From positions 1-38,245 of the forward strand of contig LFWW01000014.1 in assembly GCA_001273385.1 (NCBI GenBank): a stretch of 38,245 nt of DNA. The letters are read 5' to 3'. The position numbers and the translations under genes were made by a program. This DNA comes from a miscellaneous Crenarchaeota group-6 archaeon AD8-1 (GTDB lineage: Archaea > Thermoproteota > Bathyarchaeia > Bathyarchaeales > Bathycorpusculaceae). Shown here in pieces: positions 16,616-24,415 of this stretch (positions are counted from its first letter, which is position 1; the number at the start of each line of letters is the position of its first letter). Below the pieces are notes generated by a model. That model was not told where the DNA came from, searched no databases, and was given only the letters and a program-made list of their open reading frames with translations.

Positions 16616-16775
16616 ACTATCATCATTCCTAGAAGATTAGTTGATATAATTCTTCTTTTCAATAGTTAAGATTTACTATCTAATAAATTCACCAAAAAAG
16701 ATAGATTTTAGAAAATAATGGTAAAAAACAGAAATAAAAAATGAGTTTTGATTTTGTAACCTTTTTGAAATAGTA

Positions 16776-18614
16776 GTGACTTTGAATAATCATTCGAGGA
16801 TAGATATTTTGGACGCCCATACGCTAATAATAACTGAAAAACCAGATGCAGCTAAGAGAATAGCATTTGCTCTAGATGCTAATGGAACCCCTATAATCAA
16901 ATATGAAAAAGGAGGTTCCTACTATATTGCAAAAAGGAAGTTTTTAATAACTATTGTACCAGCGCTTGGACATTTGTATACAGTAACTATTCATAAAAAG
17001 AATAAAAAGAGTTATCCAGTTTTTAATTATAGATGGAGTCCTAAATACCTAACAGAAAGAAAAGCTGGCAAAATCAGAGATCGCATTGAACTTATATCGA
17101 AATTATCAAAAAAAATTGATAGATTCATTGATGCATGTGACTCTGACATTGAAGGAAGCATAATTGGATATACAATTCTAAAATACGCATGTGGAAATAA
17201 AGAGAAATTAGCTCACAGAATGAAATATTCAACATTAACAAAAGAGGATATTTTAAAAGCTTACAATGAATTATCTCCTTCTTTAGATTTCGCAATAATT
17301 AAAGCGGGAATAACAAGGCATGAAATAGATTGGCTTTACGGAATTAACCTTTCTAGAGCACTAACAGCAATAGCAAAAAAGTATAGTGGTCGTTATACTA
17401 ATTTAAGCACTGGAAGAGTGCAGGGACCAACACTAAATTTTATTAAATTGCGTGAAATAGAAAGAAAAAAATTTATTCCAAAAAATTATTGGCAAATAAA
17501 AGCCAAAATCAAAATAGAAAAATCAATATTTCTTGCACAATATAGAAAAAAATTCCTAAAGAAAAAATCAGATGAAATCGATATTATCGATAATTGTAGA
17601 GGAATAAATTGTGTTATACAAAAGTTCGAGAAAAAGAAGTATCGGATGATGCCTCCCACTCCATTCTACTTAGGATCATTACAAATGGAAGCATATAAAC
17701 TCTTTAAAATAACTCCTGAACAGACTTTAAAAATTTTGCAAGGGTTATATCTTGCTACTTTGATCTCTTACCCAAGAACTAGCAGTCAAAAACTTCCAGC
17801 ATCCATAGGTTACAGAAAAATAATCCAGAGACTACAAAAAAATTCTGAATATAACAAATTAGCATCTGAAATTCTTACCAAAAAAATACTAAAACCAAAT
17901 GAAGGAACAAAGATTGATCCAGCACATCCTGCTATTTACCCTACTGGTAATAATCCAAATAAAGTTCTAAAAACAAATGAAAGAAAAATATTAGATCTAA
18001 TAGTTAAGAGATTCTTAGCTGTTTTTTGTGATTATGCAATCAGAGAAAAAACCAAAATAACCATTAACATTGATAATTATTTGTTTTTCATAATTGGAAA
18101 TCAAAGCTTAGATTGGGGGTGGATTAAATTCTATAGACCTTATTTCAAACTTGAAAATAAGATTATTCCAACTGTAAAAGAAAACCAAAAAGTCAGTTTT
18201 ATTAAATTAATTTCAGAAGAAAAAACCACAAATCCCCCAGTTAGATTTAATCCAAGCAGCTTATTGAGAAAAATGGAAAAAGAAAAAATAGGAACAAAAA
18301 CAACTCGTTCTGGAATAATTAAGACTCTAGAAAAACGGAAATATATAATCGGTGAAAAAATTTCGATTACTGAATTAGGAAATGAAGTAATCGAAATCCT
18401 CAAAGATTATTGTTCTAGTTTAGTTTCAGTTGAATTAACACGTAATATGGAAGTGAGAATGAAGGATATAATACAAGGAAAAGAGAAAAAAGAGACGATA
18501 ATAAGGGATACAATCGAATTAATTAAAAAAACAATAAGAAGTTTATCAGATAATGAAGAGATTATTGGAACACGTTTAAAGCGTGTGATCCAAAAAGGCA
18601 TGTTCAGAAGATAG
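16776..18614 (+). CDS. topA: DNA topoisomerase I (type IA, archaeal)
   Basis: A type IA topoisomerase relaxing negative supercoils through a 5'-phosphotyrosine link. The 612-residue protein begins its TOPRIM domain with LIITEKPDAAKRIA at about 17-30 and has the metal-binding DSDIEGSIIG near residue 124. The catalytic tyrosine lies in LISYPRTSSQ. TGRVQGPTL and the regions around them match the topoisomerase gate domains. The C-terminus ends soon after the core and shows no zinc-finger cysteines, so it is a short form. The start is GTG at 16776. No good Shine-Dalgarno is visible, so leaderless translation or a slightly later start is possible. Its A-richness matches the neighbouring genes. Confidence 0.92.
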   Translation: MTLNNHSRIDILDAHTLIITEKPDAAKRIAFALDANGTPIIKYEKGGSYYIAKRKFLITIVPALGHLYTVTIHKKNKKSYPVFNYRWSPKYLTERKAGKIRDRIELISKLSKKIDRFIDACDSDIEGSIIGYTILKYACGNKEKLAHRMKYSTLTKEDILKAYNELSPSLDFAIIKAGITRHEIDWLYGINLSRALTAIAKKYSGRYTNLSTGRVQGPTLNFIKLREIERKKFIPKNYWQIKAKIKIEKSIFLAQYRKKFLKKKSDEIDIIDNCRGINCVIQKFEKKKYRMMPPTPFYLGSLQMEAYKLFKITPEQTLKILQGLYLATLISYPRTSSQKLPASIGYRKIIQRLQKNSEYNKLASEILTKKILKPNEGTKIDPAHPAIYPTGNNPNKVLKTNERKILDLIVKRFLAVFCDYAIREKTKITINIDNYLFFIIGNQSLDWGWIKFYRPYFKLENKIIPTVKENQKVSFIKLISEEKTTNPPVRFNPSSLLRKMEKEKIGTKTTRSGIIKTLEKRKYIIGEKISITELGNEVIEILKDYCSSLVSVELTRNMEVRMKDIIQGKEKKETIIRDTIELIKKTIRSLSDNEEIIGTRLKRVIQKGMFRR

Positions 18615-19052
18615 TTGTTGGTTCAAGTTCTTTATGTCAAAATGGAAAATTAATATTGATAAGGTCAAAAAAAAGATGAGAAAGCGTTTTGTTGTTTGTA
18701 CATATTATTTTGAAGTACTTGCAAAACGCAATATCCTCTATCATAAAAAGGAAAAATAAAACCTTTAAATCAATTATGCAAAATCTGTGGATGTCATACA
18801 ATAAGAATAATGAATATCAGAGACAAAATGTGAGATTTATGTTTAGATCTAGAAGGTACTTCAAAAAAAGTTACGATTAATAAAATAAATTTCGATTATT
18901 CCTCTTAAGTATGTTTATAGAAAGATCATATTTTTAAGAATTGCAAAAATTTGATATTAATTTGAATACTAATATTACAGATTTGAGAAAAATTCATTAA
19001 CGAGAAAAGTCTCTAAAGAATTAAGATATTTCAAAAAAGTGAGTTGTTAAAA
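18615..19052. other. Gene-poor stretch between topoisomerase and the three-helix membrane protein
   Basis: About 440 bases without a gene I can support. On the plus strand there are two short frames: 18634-18759 (41 codons, lysine-rich, ATG start, no Shine-Dalgarno) and 18689-18880 (63 codons). A third frame near 18768-18824 reads a cysteine knuckle, QLCKICGCHTI, but lacks a start and meets stops on both sides. This looks like either chance or a decayed small zinc protein. No tRNA-like or box C/D element was recognised. The last 100 bases are very AT-rich and must hold the promoter of the downstream gene. Confidence 0.5.
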
Positions 19053-19466
19053 ATGTCTCATAAAGCTAAAAGAAGGGCTTATTCGGAATTATCTCCATTT
19101 CAAAGATGGTTACAAAAGATATCTGATTTCAAGCCTTCAGCTTTAGTTATTACCATTATATTAATCTCATACGCAGTTTTTCTCTTCGGTGGAGCTTTGT
19201 TCGCAATTGTAAATCCATTAATGCCACCTTATATCAACAATAATTTTATTTTTATTTATCCTGATATCACATCCCAATTTATCTCTGAAAACATAATTTC
19301 AGTAACAATATATTTGATGGGATTTGCAGGTATAATATATCTTTATAGAAGCACGAAATACGTTTACAAACCTAGACAAGCATACATAAATGCAATAATG
19401 GGAGCTTCACTTTTGCTTATAGCATATTTGATCTTAGAAGGAGTGCTTCTAAGAAAAATCGGCTAA
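19053..19466 (+). CDS. Conserved-looking archaeal membrane protein with three helices
   Basis: Function unknown. The product of 137 residues has a basic cytoplasmic-type N-terminus (SHKAKRRAYSELSPFQRWLQK), a first membrane helix at about 30-55, an external-looking stretch with PLMPPYINNNFIFIYPDI, then two more helices near 84-102 and 114-134 separated by a basic loop YRSTKYVYKPRQAY. A TTG at 19044 is in frame, but ATG at 19053 has GTGAG about ten bases ahead and is preferred. It is convergent with carS. From memory similar proteins occur in related archaea, and a link to the membrane glycosylation or lipid machinery is conceivable, but nothing in the sequence proves it. Confidence 0.65.
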   Translation: MSHKAKRRAYSELSPFQRWLQKISDFKPSALVITIILISYAVFLFGGALFAIVNPLMPPYINNNFIFIYPDITSQFISENIISVTIYLMGFAGIIYLYRSTKYVYKPRQAYINAIMGASLLLIAYLILEGVLLRKIG

Positions 19467-19475
19467 AATAATAAG

Positions 19476-19982
19476 TTACCAAGGATGCTTTTTTAGTCTC
19501 ATTTTAAACGCTACATAATTAGTTAGCAGGTGAATAGGTGGAGTTATTAAAATAACTACTAGAGCTAATTCCCAAGTTAATATTGATAGTGGAATAGAAA
19601 ATAATAGAGCGCCAATTACAAAATCAATTTGATCAACTATTGGAAATAACCCTCCTGGAGAAATTCCAATTCTTCTCTTTGCAAAAGAGCCGAGTAGATC
19701 ACCTACTAAAGCACCCAAGGGCGGAAGGATAATAAAAAGAGTAGAATAATCAAAAATTAGAAATTCTACAATCCCTACCAGTATACCTACTAGTAAACCA
19801 AAAAAGAAGCCTCTGAAAGTTTTGTGATCACCAAAAATTCTTTTGCCATCAAAGAAATTTTTTCCAAAATCCATCGGAGTTCCTCCACCAGCAAGAACTG
19901 GAACTGCGTTTGCACAATAAGCTGGAAAGATAAATAACAATGCTTCAGCAACCAAAGTAATAATTGGCATTTGATTAAACAT
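19476..19982 (-). CDS. carS: CDP-archaeol synthase
   Basis: Activates unsaturated archaeol (2,3-di-O-geranylgeranyl-glyceryl phosphate) with CTP to make CDP-archaeol, the branch point to archaeal phospholipid head groups. The protein is 168 residues, multi-helix and membrane-bound. The signature regions are GGGTPMDFGKNFFDGKRIFGDHKT (shown here in part), which forms the nucleotide site, and GALVGDLLGSFAKRRIGISPGG followed by PIVDQIDFV. These match the DUF46/CarS family well. The start is ATG at 19982, 2 bases after the radB stop, so the two genes are co-transcribed. It consumes the C20 products of the isoprenoid operon at the start of the window. Confidence 0.93.
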   Translation of the reverse strand: MFNQMPIITLVAEALLFIFPAYCANAVPVLAGGGTPMDFGKNFFDGKRIFGDHKTFRGFFFGLLVGILVGIVEFLIFDYSTLFIILPPLGALVGDLLGSFAKRRIGISPGGLFPIVDQIDFVIGALLFSIPLSILTWELALVVILITPPIHLLTNYVAFKMRLKKHPW

Positions 19983-19984
19983 AG

Positions 19985-20683
19985 CTAAAAGACCTCACAG
20001 CTGTGTATTCCAGTTCCGTTTATTCTTAAAGTACATTGGGCATCCTGCAAAAAGGTGGGAGCCTTTTCAATCTCAGAGAGAATAATTTGAGGTTCCATGG
20101 TTGGTTTCATCACGATTATTGTTTCTGCCCAGAACTTTAACACTCTTGTAGCTACAGGCTCTACGCTAACAAATGATTTATCAAAAACACTACGTACCTG
20201 ACTAGTAATAATTATTGGCAAGCTATGAATCTTGGTATTTTGTGCTAATATTGCTAGCTGTCTATTTAATTCTCGATTTAGAGTAAAAATTTGTTTGGAA
20301 GAAGATCCAATTTTAGCCCTATAGAGGGAAGTGAAAGTATCAATTATTATCAAACCAAAATTTTTTACTATATATTCGGATAGATTATCTATAACAGCAG
20401 TTTGTTCTTTGAAATCAACTGGTTTTAGTAAAAGAATTAGATCTGCAACCTTCTTTGAATTTTCTGATGCTATTTGAGATAATCTTATTGAAGAAAAAGT
20501 ATTATCACAATCAATAAACAGAGTTTTTCTATTTTTTAGAGCACAATTTATGGCGCATTGCATCAAGAGAGTTGTTTTTCCTGTTTCTGGTTCACCGTAA
20601 ATTAATGTGATGCTTTCAGGAGAGATTCCGCCATCCAGATAGTTATCTAAACATTCACAACCTGTCTGAATCTTATCTATCAC
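19985..20683 (-). CDS. radB: DNA repair and recombination protein RadB
   Basis: A RecA/RadA-family ATPase paralogue that lacks the DNA-binding N-terminal domain and helps RadA-dependent recombination. The 232-residue protein begins directly with the core: TGCECLDNYLDGG, then Walker A GEPETGKTT at 30-38, FIDCDNTFSSIRLSQIA, and Walker B LIIIDTFTSLYR near 111-122. The C-terminal strands include FWAETIIVM. The start is GTG at 20683. RadB is common in euryarchaea and also found in some TACK-related lineages. A KaiC-like ATPase is an alternative, but the size and the 'CECLD..LDGGI' opening favour RadB. Confidence 0.88.
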   Translation of the reverse strand: MIDKIQTGCECLDNYLDGGISPESITLIYGEPETGKTTLLMQCAINCALKNRKTLFIDCDNTFSSIRLSQIASENSKKVADLILLLKPVDFKEQTAVIDNLSEYIVKNFGLIIIDTFTSLYRAKIGSSSKQIFTLNRELNRQLAILAQNTKIHSLPIIITSQVRSVFDKSFVSVEPVATRVLKFWAETIIVMKPTMEPQIILSEIEKAPTFLQDAQCTLRINGTGIHSCEVF

Positions 20684-20806
20684 ACTAATTCACAACCCGA
20701 TAAGGATCAAGAGACTAATATTATGTTTCTTCGGATCCATTGTTTTTATTCAAATTTAATTAATAATCAAATAATTAAGGCTGTTTAAAACTAATTTAGT
20801 GATTTG

Positions 20807-22756
20807 TTAATCTTTAGCCTTAAAAAATTCTTGAATTTCTTTAGATAAAATATCATCTTTATTAGGCAAAACTTTCAGTCGTTCATTTATCCAAGAAGGC
20901 AGGAAGGCACGACAGTAGTATGTAGCAAATCGATAATCTAGAAAAATTATAGCTCCTTTATCTTTAAGAGTTCTGATTGGTCTACCTGCAGATTGTGAAG
21001 CCTTTTTCATAGCAGGTAAAAGATATCCATATTCTTGACCTCTCCCAGGAAAATGTTTTTCATAGTACGTTATTTGAGCCTTCACTCTTGGTTTTGGTTC
21101 AGCGTAGGGGACACCTACAATTATAGCAGAATTCATTTGATCACCTGGAAAATCAACTCCTTCTGAAGTCCGGCCCCCTTGAACTCCAATATAAACTGCA
21201 CCGCCTCTATTGCCATATTCTTTGAAAGCAAGTACTAATTTTTCATTTATCTTAGAACTCATTCCTCGATATTCTTGAAAGAGTGGTTTATTCAAAACTT
21301 TTTCAAGACCTTCGTTCAATAAAGAGACGAGAACATCAAATGAGGCGACAAAAATTCCTATATTTCCTGGAGTGTTTGTAACAACTTCATTAATTCGATG
21401 TATCATTGTTTTATACATAATAGCAGTTCTCTTTTTTAGAGCGGTTGATAAACCCAGACAAACTATTGGTAGAACATTTTCTTTGGGGAAGGGGCAGGAA
21501 ACAAATGATTGAACTGTATTTTCTGGAAGTTTATTTATGAGGGCGTAGGCTTCTAATGGTTGTAGAGTACCTGACATTAATACATTTGAAAATGTAGAAG
21601 AAAAAACAGGGTAGGTAATCTTAGAGGGATCTAAAGCGAGTACCTCAAGTTTTCCAGTTTTTGCTTTTTCTCTTGTAACATATGAAGTTGCTATATTAAT
21701 ATAGGAATCATCCTCCATGGTATTTATCCAATTAATTAGAAATTCACTCATACCATGAATGTAAGATCTAGGAGTTTTGCCTTCAGAAAGCAATTTTTGT
21801 TTTATTGAATTTCCAACTTTATGAAGATTATTAAAAAAGCCAATAGGATTCTCAATATTACCTATTTTTTGAAGTATTTCTAAAATAATTTGAGGTTCGA
21901 TTATCTGTTCTCCTCTAATACTTAATATAATTTTCTCAAGTTCAGTTCTTAAGAAGTGGGCAAAAAAAGCAATTGTCTCATTTCCAAACTTCTTGGCCTC
22001 TAACTCTGCCTGTTTTAAAACAAAAAGGGATAAACTACGACTTGATATATTTATTGCGGTTTCTGGCAGATTATGTGCTTCATCAACAATTAGAATAACA
22101 TCACTTAGCCTAGTTTCAATGGTTTTGAGAAAAGCATTACGAATAATTGGATCAAAAATATAAAGATAACTTAAAGCTACAACCTTAATGTCCGATAAAG
22201 ATGATTTCACAAGTTCATATGAACATAATCTCTTCTTTCTACAAAAATCTTGTATTTCTGAAGAAGTATATGGCCGCAAAGAAATCTGTTGTTGAAGTCG
22301 AAGAAAATCGAATGCATCTTGTTCCAAATTAAGGTGGTATTGACATATTTTTTTTGATTTTAAAAGTTCACAAACCTCCATATGAGATTTAGAATCATTA
22401 GATTTCTTAGAAGCTACAACATTGAGACACATATGATTTCTGCCACGAAGCGAAACACCAGATACCTTTTGCTTCTTACAGATATTTCTCAGCTCTTCAA
22501 TTACACGATCATGCTGTCTATGGGTTCGAGCAACATATAATATTTTTAAATCGTTTTCGATTGCAATTGGAAGGCAAGCAGAGAGAGATGATACAGTTTT
22601 TCCTAACCCATTGTTTCCCTCAATTAAAACAGATCGTTTATTATTAACAGAATCGTACACACTTTTTATAAACTCTCCTTGATTAGGACGTACGGTTTTA
22701 TAAGGAAAGAAATTATCAACTTTTTCTGGGATCAGCATAGCCTTTTTTTTGTTCAC
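20807..22756 (-). CDS. xpd: XPD/Rad3-type iron-sulfur DNA helicase
   Basis: A superfamily 2 5'-3' helicase of the XPD/DinG group, used in archaea in DNA repair. In numbering from the chosen start (649 residues), Walker A is GNNGLGKT at about 47-54 and the DEAH box is VDEAHN at 224-229. Five cysteines at about 110, 129, 138, 172 and 178 surround the expected iron-sulfur domain. Motif VI is QSAGRPIR, and motif V lies in GVDFPG. The frame runs upstream to 22915, but that extension encodes a greasy, unlikely N-terminus over the divergent promoter. GTG at 22756 has GGTGGTGA directly ahead and is preferred. Confidence 0.93.
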   Translation of the reverse strand: MNKKKAMLIPEKVDNFFPYKTVRPNQGEFIKSVYDSVNNKRSVLIEGNNGLGKTVSSLSACLPIAIENDLKILYVARTHRQHDRVIEELRNICKKQKVSGVSLRGRNHMCLNVVASKKSNDSKSHMEVCELLKSKKICQYHLNLEQDAFDFLRLQQQISLRPYTSSEIQDFCRKKRLCSYELVKSSLSDIKVVALSYLYIFDPIIRNAFLKTIETRLSDVILIVDEAHNLPETAINISSRSLSLFVLKQAELEAKKFGNETIAFFAHFLRTELEKIILSIRGEQIIEPQIILEILQKIGNIENPIGFFNNLHKVGNSIKQKLLSEGKTPRSYIHGMSEFLINWINTMEDDSYINIATSYVTREKAKTGKLEVLALDPSKITYPVFSSTFSNVLMSGTLQPLEAYALINKLPENTVQSFVSCPFPKENVLPIVCLGLSTALKKRTAIMYKTMIHRINEVVTNTPGNIGIFVASFDVLVSLLNEGLEKVLNKPLFQEYRGMSSKINEKLVLAFKEYGNRGGAVYIGVQGGRTSEGVDFPGDQMNSAIIVGVPYAEPKPRVKAQITYYEKHFPGRGQEYGYLLPAMKKASQSAGRPIRTLKDKGAIIFLDYRFATYYCRAFLPSWINERLKVLPNKDDILSKEIQEFFKAKD

Positions 22757-22802
22757 TTCACCACCTTTTTTTAAAAATATTAAATATTGAAAGAGAACCA
22801 TG

Positions 22803-22812
22803 CTATAAATAG
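22803..22812. promoter_or_regulatory. Palindromic TATA box, probably shared by divergent xpd and the chaperone-like gene
   Basis: CTATAAATAG reads almost identically on both strands. On the minus strand it predicts a start near 22781 and a leader of about 25 bases carrying the GGTGGTGA in front of the xpd GTG at 22756. On the plus strand it predicts a start near 22830, just before the chaperone-like reading frame. One TATA box could therefore drive both genes. Confidence 0.5.
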
Positions 22813-22848
22813 TCAATGGAGGAATATTGAATAGAAAGAGCAAAAGTA

Positions 22849-23202
22849 TTGAAAGGTGAAATACTTGAAGATGATACTCAGTTTCTGGCACTATATGTTG
22901 AAGCAAAAAATTCATGCTTAGTTATGTTAAGTGAAAGAGAGGATAAATTAGGAACATTAGCTTTAGCTGTTCCCAATCCTAAAGGATTGCTGGGACCTGT
23001 TACTTCTCAAACCTTATTAGGAGACAAGCATTCAATATCAGCTAGAACCATGGCAGAATATATTGTTTCAAAAAAAGGAAAGATAACCCTAGTATCAGTA
23101 TATCTCGAAAGAATGAATGAAATACAAGCAGAAAAAATCTTTTTGAAATTAATTGAAAAAACTTTTCTTCAGGAGAAACAAAAAGAAGAAATAAAAAATT
23201 AG
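22849..23202 (+). CDS. Putative PAC3/PAC4-like proteasome assembly chaperone
   Basis: A 117-residue protein. The order LGTLALAVP (35-42), PVTSQTLLGD (50-59), ARTMAEYIVSKKGKITLVSVYL parallels human PAC4/PSMG4, whose core reads LRNLAVAM, PVSTSLLGD and LAQRLARKTNKQVFVSYNL. This suggests a PAC3/PAC4-type fold and a role in 20S proteasome assembly. The match is from memory, without alignment. The start is uncertain: TTG at 22849 lacks a nearby Shine-Dalgarno, while an in-frame ATA at 22831 follows GGAGG (22818-22822) with ideal 8-base spacing and would add six residues. The palindromic TATA box at 22803 predicts transcription from about 22830, which would exclude that GGAGG from the message. Sua5 follows 75 bases downstream. 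Confidence 0.6.
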   Translation: MKGEILEDDTQFLALYVEAKNSCLVMLSEREDKLGTLALAVPNPKGLLGPVTSQTLLGDKHSISARTMAEYIVSKKGKITLVSVYLERMNEIQAEKIFLKLIEKTFLQEKQKEEIKN

Positions 23203-23277
23203 TTATGTAATTAAATGTTCCAATGTTCTTAATCAACCTAGATAAGTTTTGTAAGGATTATCAACAGAGGCCTATGA

Positions 23278-24336
23278 TTGAAAAAAACTATTGTAATAAA
23301 AGTAGATCCAAACAACCCTGAAATAAGCAAGATGATAATAGCGGCTAAAATAATTAGAGCTGGTGGTCTTGTTGCTTTTCCAACTGAAACAGTGTATGGA
23401 TTGGGTGCTGATGCATTAAATTCTAAAGCTGTAAAAGCTCTTTATAAGGCTAAAAATAGACCTCTAGATAATCCGCCTATAATTCATATCGAAAATTTTA
23501 GTCAATTGGAACTTCTTTGTAAAAAAATACCAAATAAAGCTAAAGTATTAATCGATAAATTCTGGCCAGGTCCGTTAACCATAATATTTAATCGCTCTGC
23601 ATACGTACCTAAAGCAAGTACAGCAGGATTGGAAACTATTGCTATTAGAATGCCAAAACACAAAGTAGCGTTAACTTTAATTAAATTAAGTAAAAGTCCA
23701 ATTGCTGCCCCAAGTGCCAATTTATCAGGAAGACCAAGTCCAACTTCTGCTAAACACGTTTTTGATGATCTTCAGGGTAAAATAGATATCATTTTAGATG
23801 CAGGATCAACTTGTATTGGATTAGAATCAACAGTTATCAATTTCACTTCTTGTCCCCCTGAAGTTTTACGTCCAGGAGGAGTGCCAATTGAAGAGCTAAA
23901 AAAGGTTATTCAAGATATAAAGATTCATCCTTTTGTACTAGCGGATAAAGAGATAAAATTCAAAAAGACACTTTCCCCTGGAATGATACATAAACATTAT
24001 GCTCCAAAAGCAAAAGTCATTTTAGTTGAAGGGGCAGTTTCTTCAGTCATAAAAAAAATTAGAGAGTTAACATATTATTACAGATCAAAGAGTCTTAAAG
24101 TTGGAATTCTTGGCACTCAGGAAACGATTAGTTACTATAATGCAGATGTATTAGAGACTCTTGGTAGTCGTTTCAATATGGAAGTTATAGCAAAAAATTT
24201 GTTTGGGCTATTAAGAGAATTTGATAATAAAAACGTCGATATAATAATCGCTGAAGGAGTTCCTGATGAAGGATTGGGTCTCGCAGTAATGAATAGACTT
24301 CGAAAAGCTGCGGGATATAATATAGTTAAAACCTAA
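23278..24336 (+). CDS. sua5: Threonylcarbamoyl-AMP synthase (Sua5)
   Basis: Makes threonylcarbamoyl-AMP from threonine, bicarbonate and ATP, the donor for t6A37 in ANN-decoding tRNAs. The 352-residue length shows the long Sua5 form, with a YrdC domain and a C-terminal Sua5 domain. In the YrdC domain there are GGLVAFPTETVYGLGADA, KAKNRPLDNPPIIH, FWPGPLT, IAIRMPKH and SPIAAPSANLSGRPSPT. The linker SPGMIHKHYAPKA precedes the Sua5 domain, which ends with EGVPDEGLGLAVMNRLRKAAG. The start is TTG at 23278 with GAGG seven bases upstream. An ATG four bases earlier is out of frame. Confidence 0.95.
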   Translation: MKKTIVIKVDPNNPEISKMIIAAKIIRAGGLVAFPTETVYGLGADALNSKAVKALYKAKNRPLDNPPIIHIENFSQLELLCKKIPNKAKVLIDKFWPGPLTIIFNRSAYVPKASTAGLETIAIRMPKHKVALTLIKLSKSPIAAPSANLSGRPSPTSAKHVFDDLQGKIDIILDAGSTCIGLESTVINFTSCPPEVLRPGGVPIEELKKVIQDIKIHPFVLADKEIKFKKTLSPGMIHKHYAPKAKVILVEGAVSSVIKKIRELTYYYRSKSLKVGILGTQETISYYNADVLETLGSRFNMEVIAKNLFGLLREFDNKNVDIIIAEGVPDEGLGLAVMNRLRKAAGYNIVKT

Positions 24337-24344
24337 GCTGTTGA

Positions 24345-24357
24345 GAAAAACTTATAT
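24345..24357 (+). promoter_or_regulatory. BRE/TATA promoter of the thermosome gene
   Basis: GAAAAA followed by CTTATAT forms a good purine-rich BRE plus TATA box. It predicts a start near 24380 and a leader of about 35 bases with GGTGA (24406-24410) five bases before the ATG at 24416. Confidence 0.6.
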
Positions 24358-24415
24358 CCAAAGGGATATTTGTTCGTTTAGAATTTAATAGGTAAAAAAA
24401 TAATTGGTGAAAAAT

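Noticed and set aside
18689-18880. 63-codon open frame on the plus strand
   Set aside because: No Shine-Dalgarno, no recognisable domain, and its composition looks like AT-rich intergenic sequence. The cysteine knuckle seen here is in a different frame.
22757-22915. N-terminal extension of the XPD frame
   Set aside because: It encodes a hydrophobic stretch unlike any helicase N-terminus, crosses the divergent promoter and chaperone-like gene, and a GTG with a strong GGTGGTGA lies downstream.
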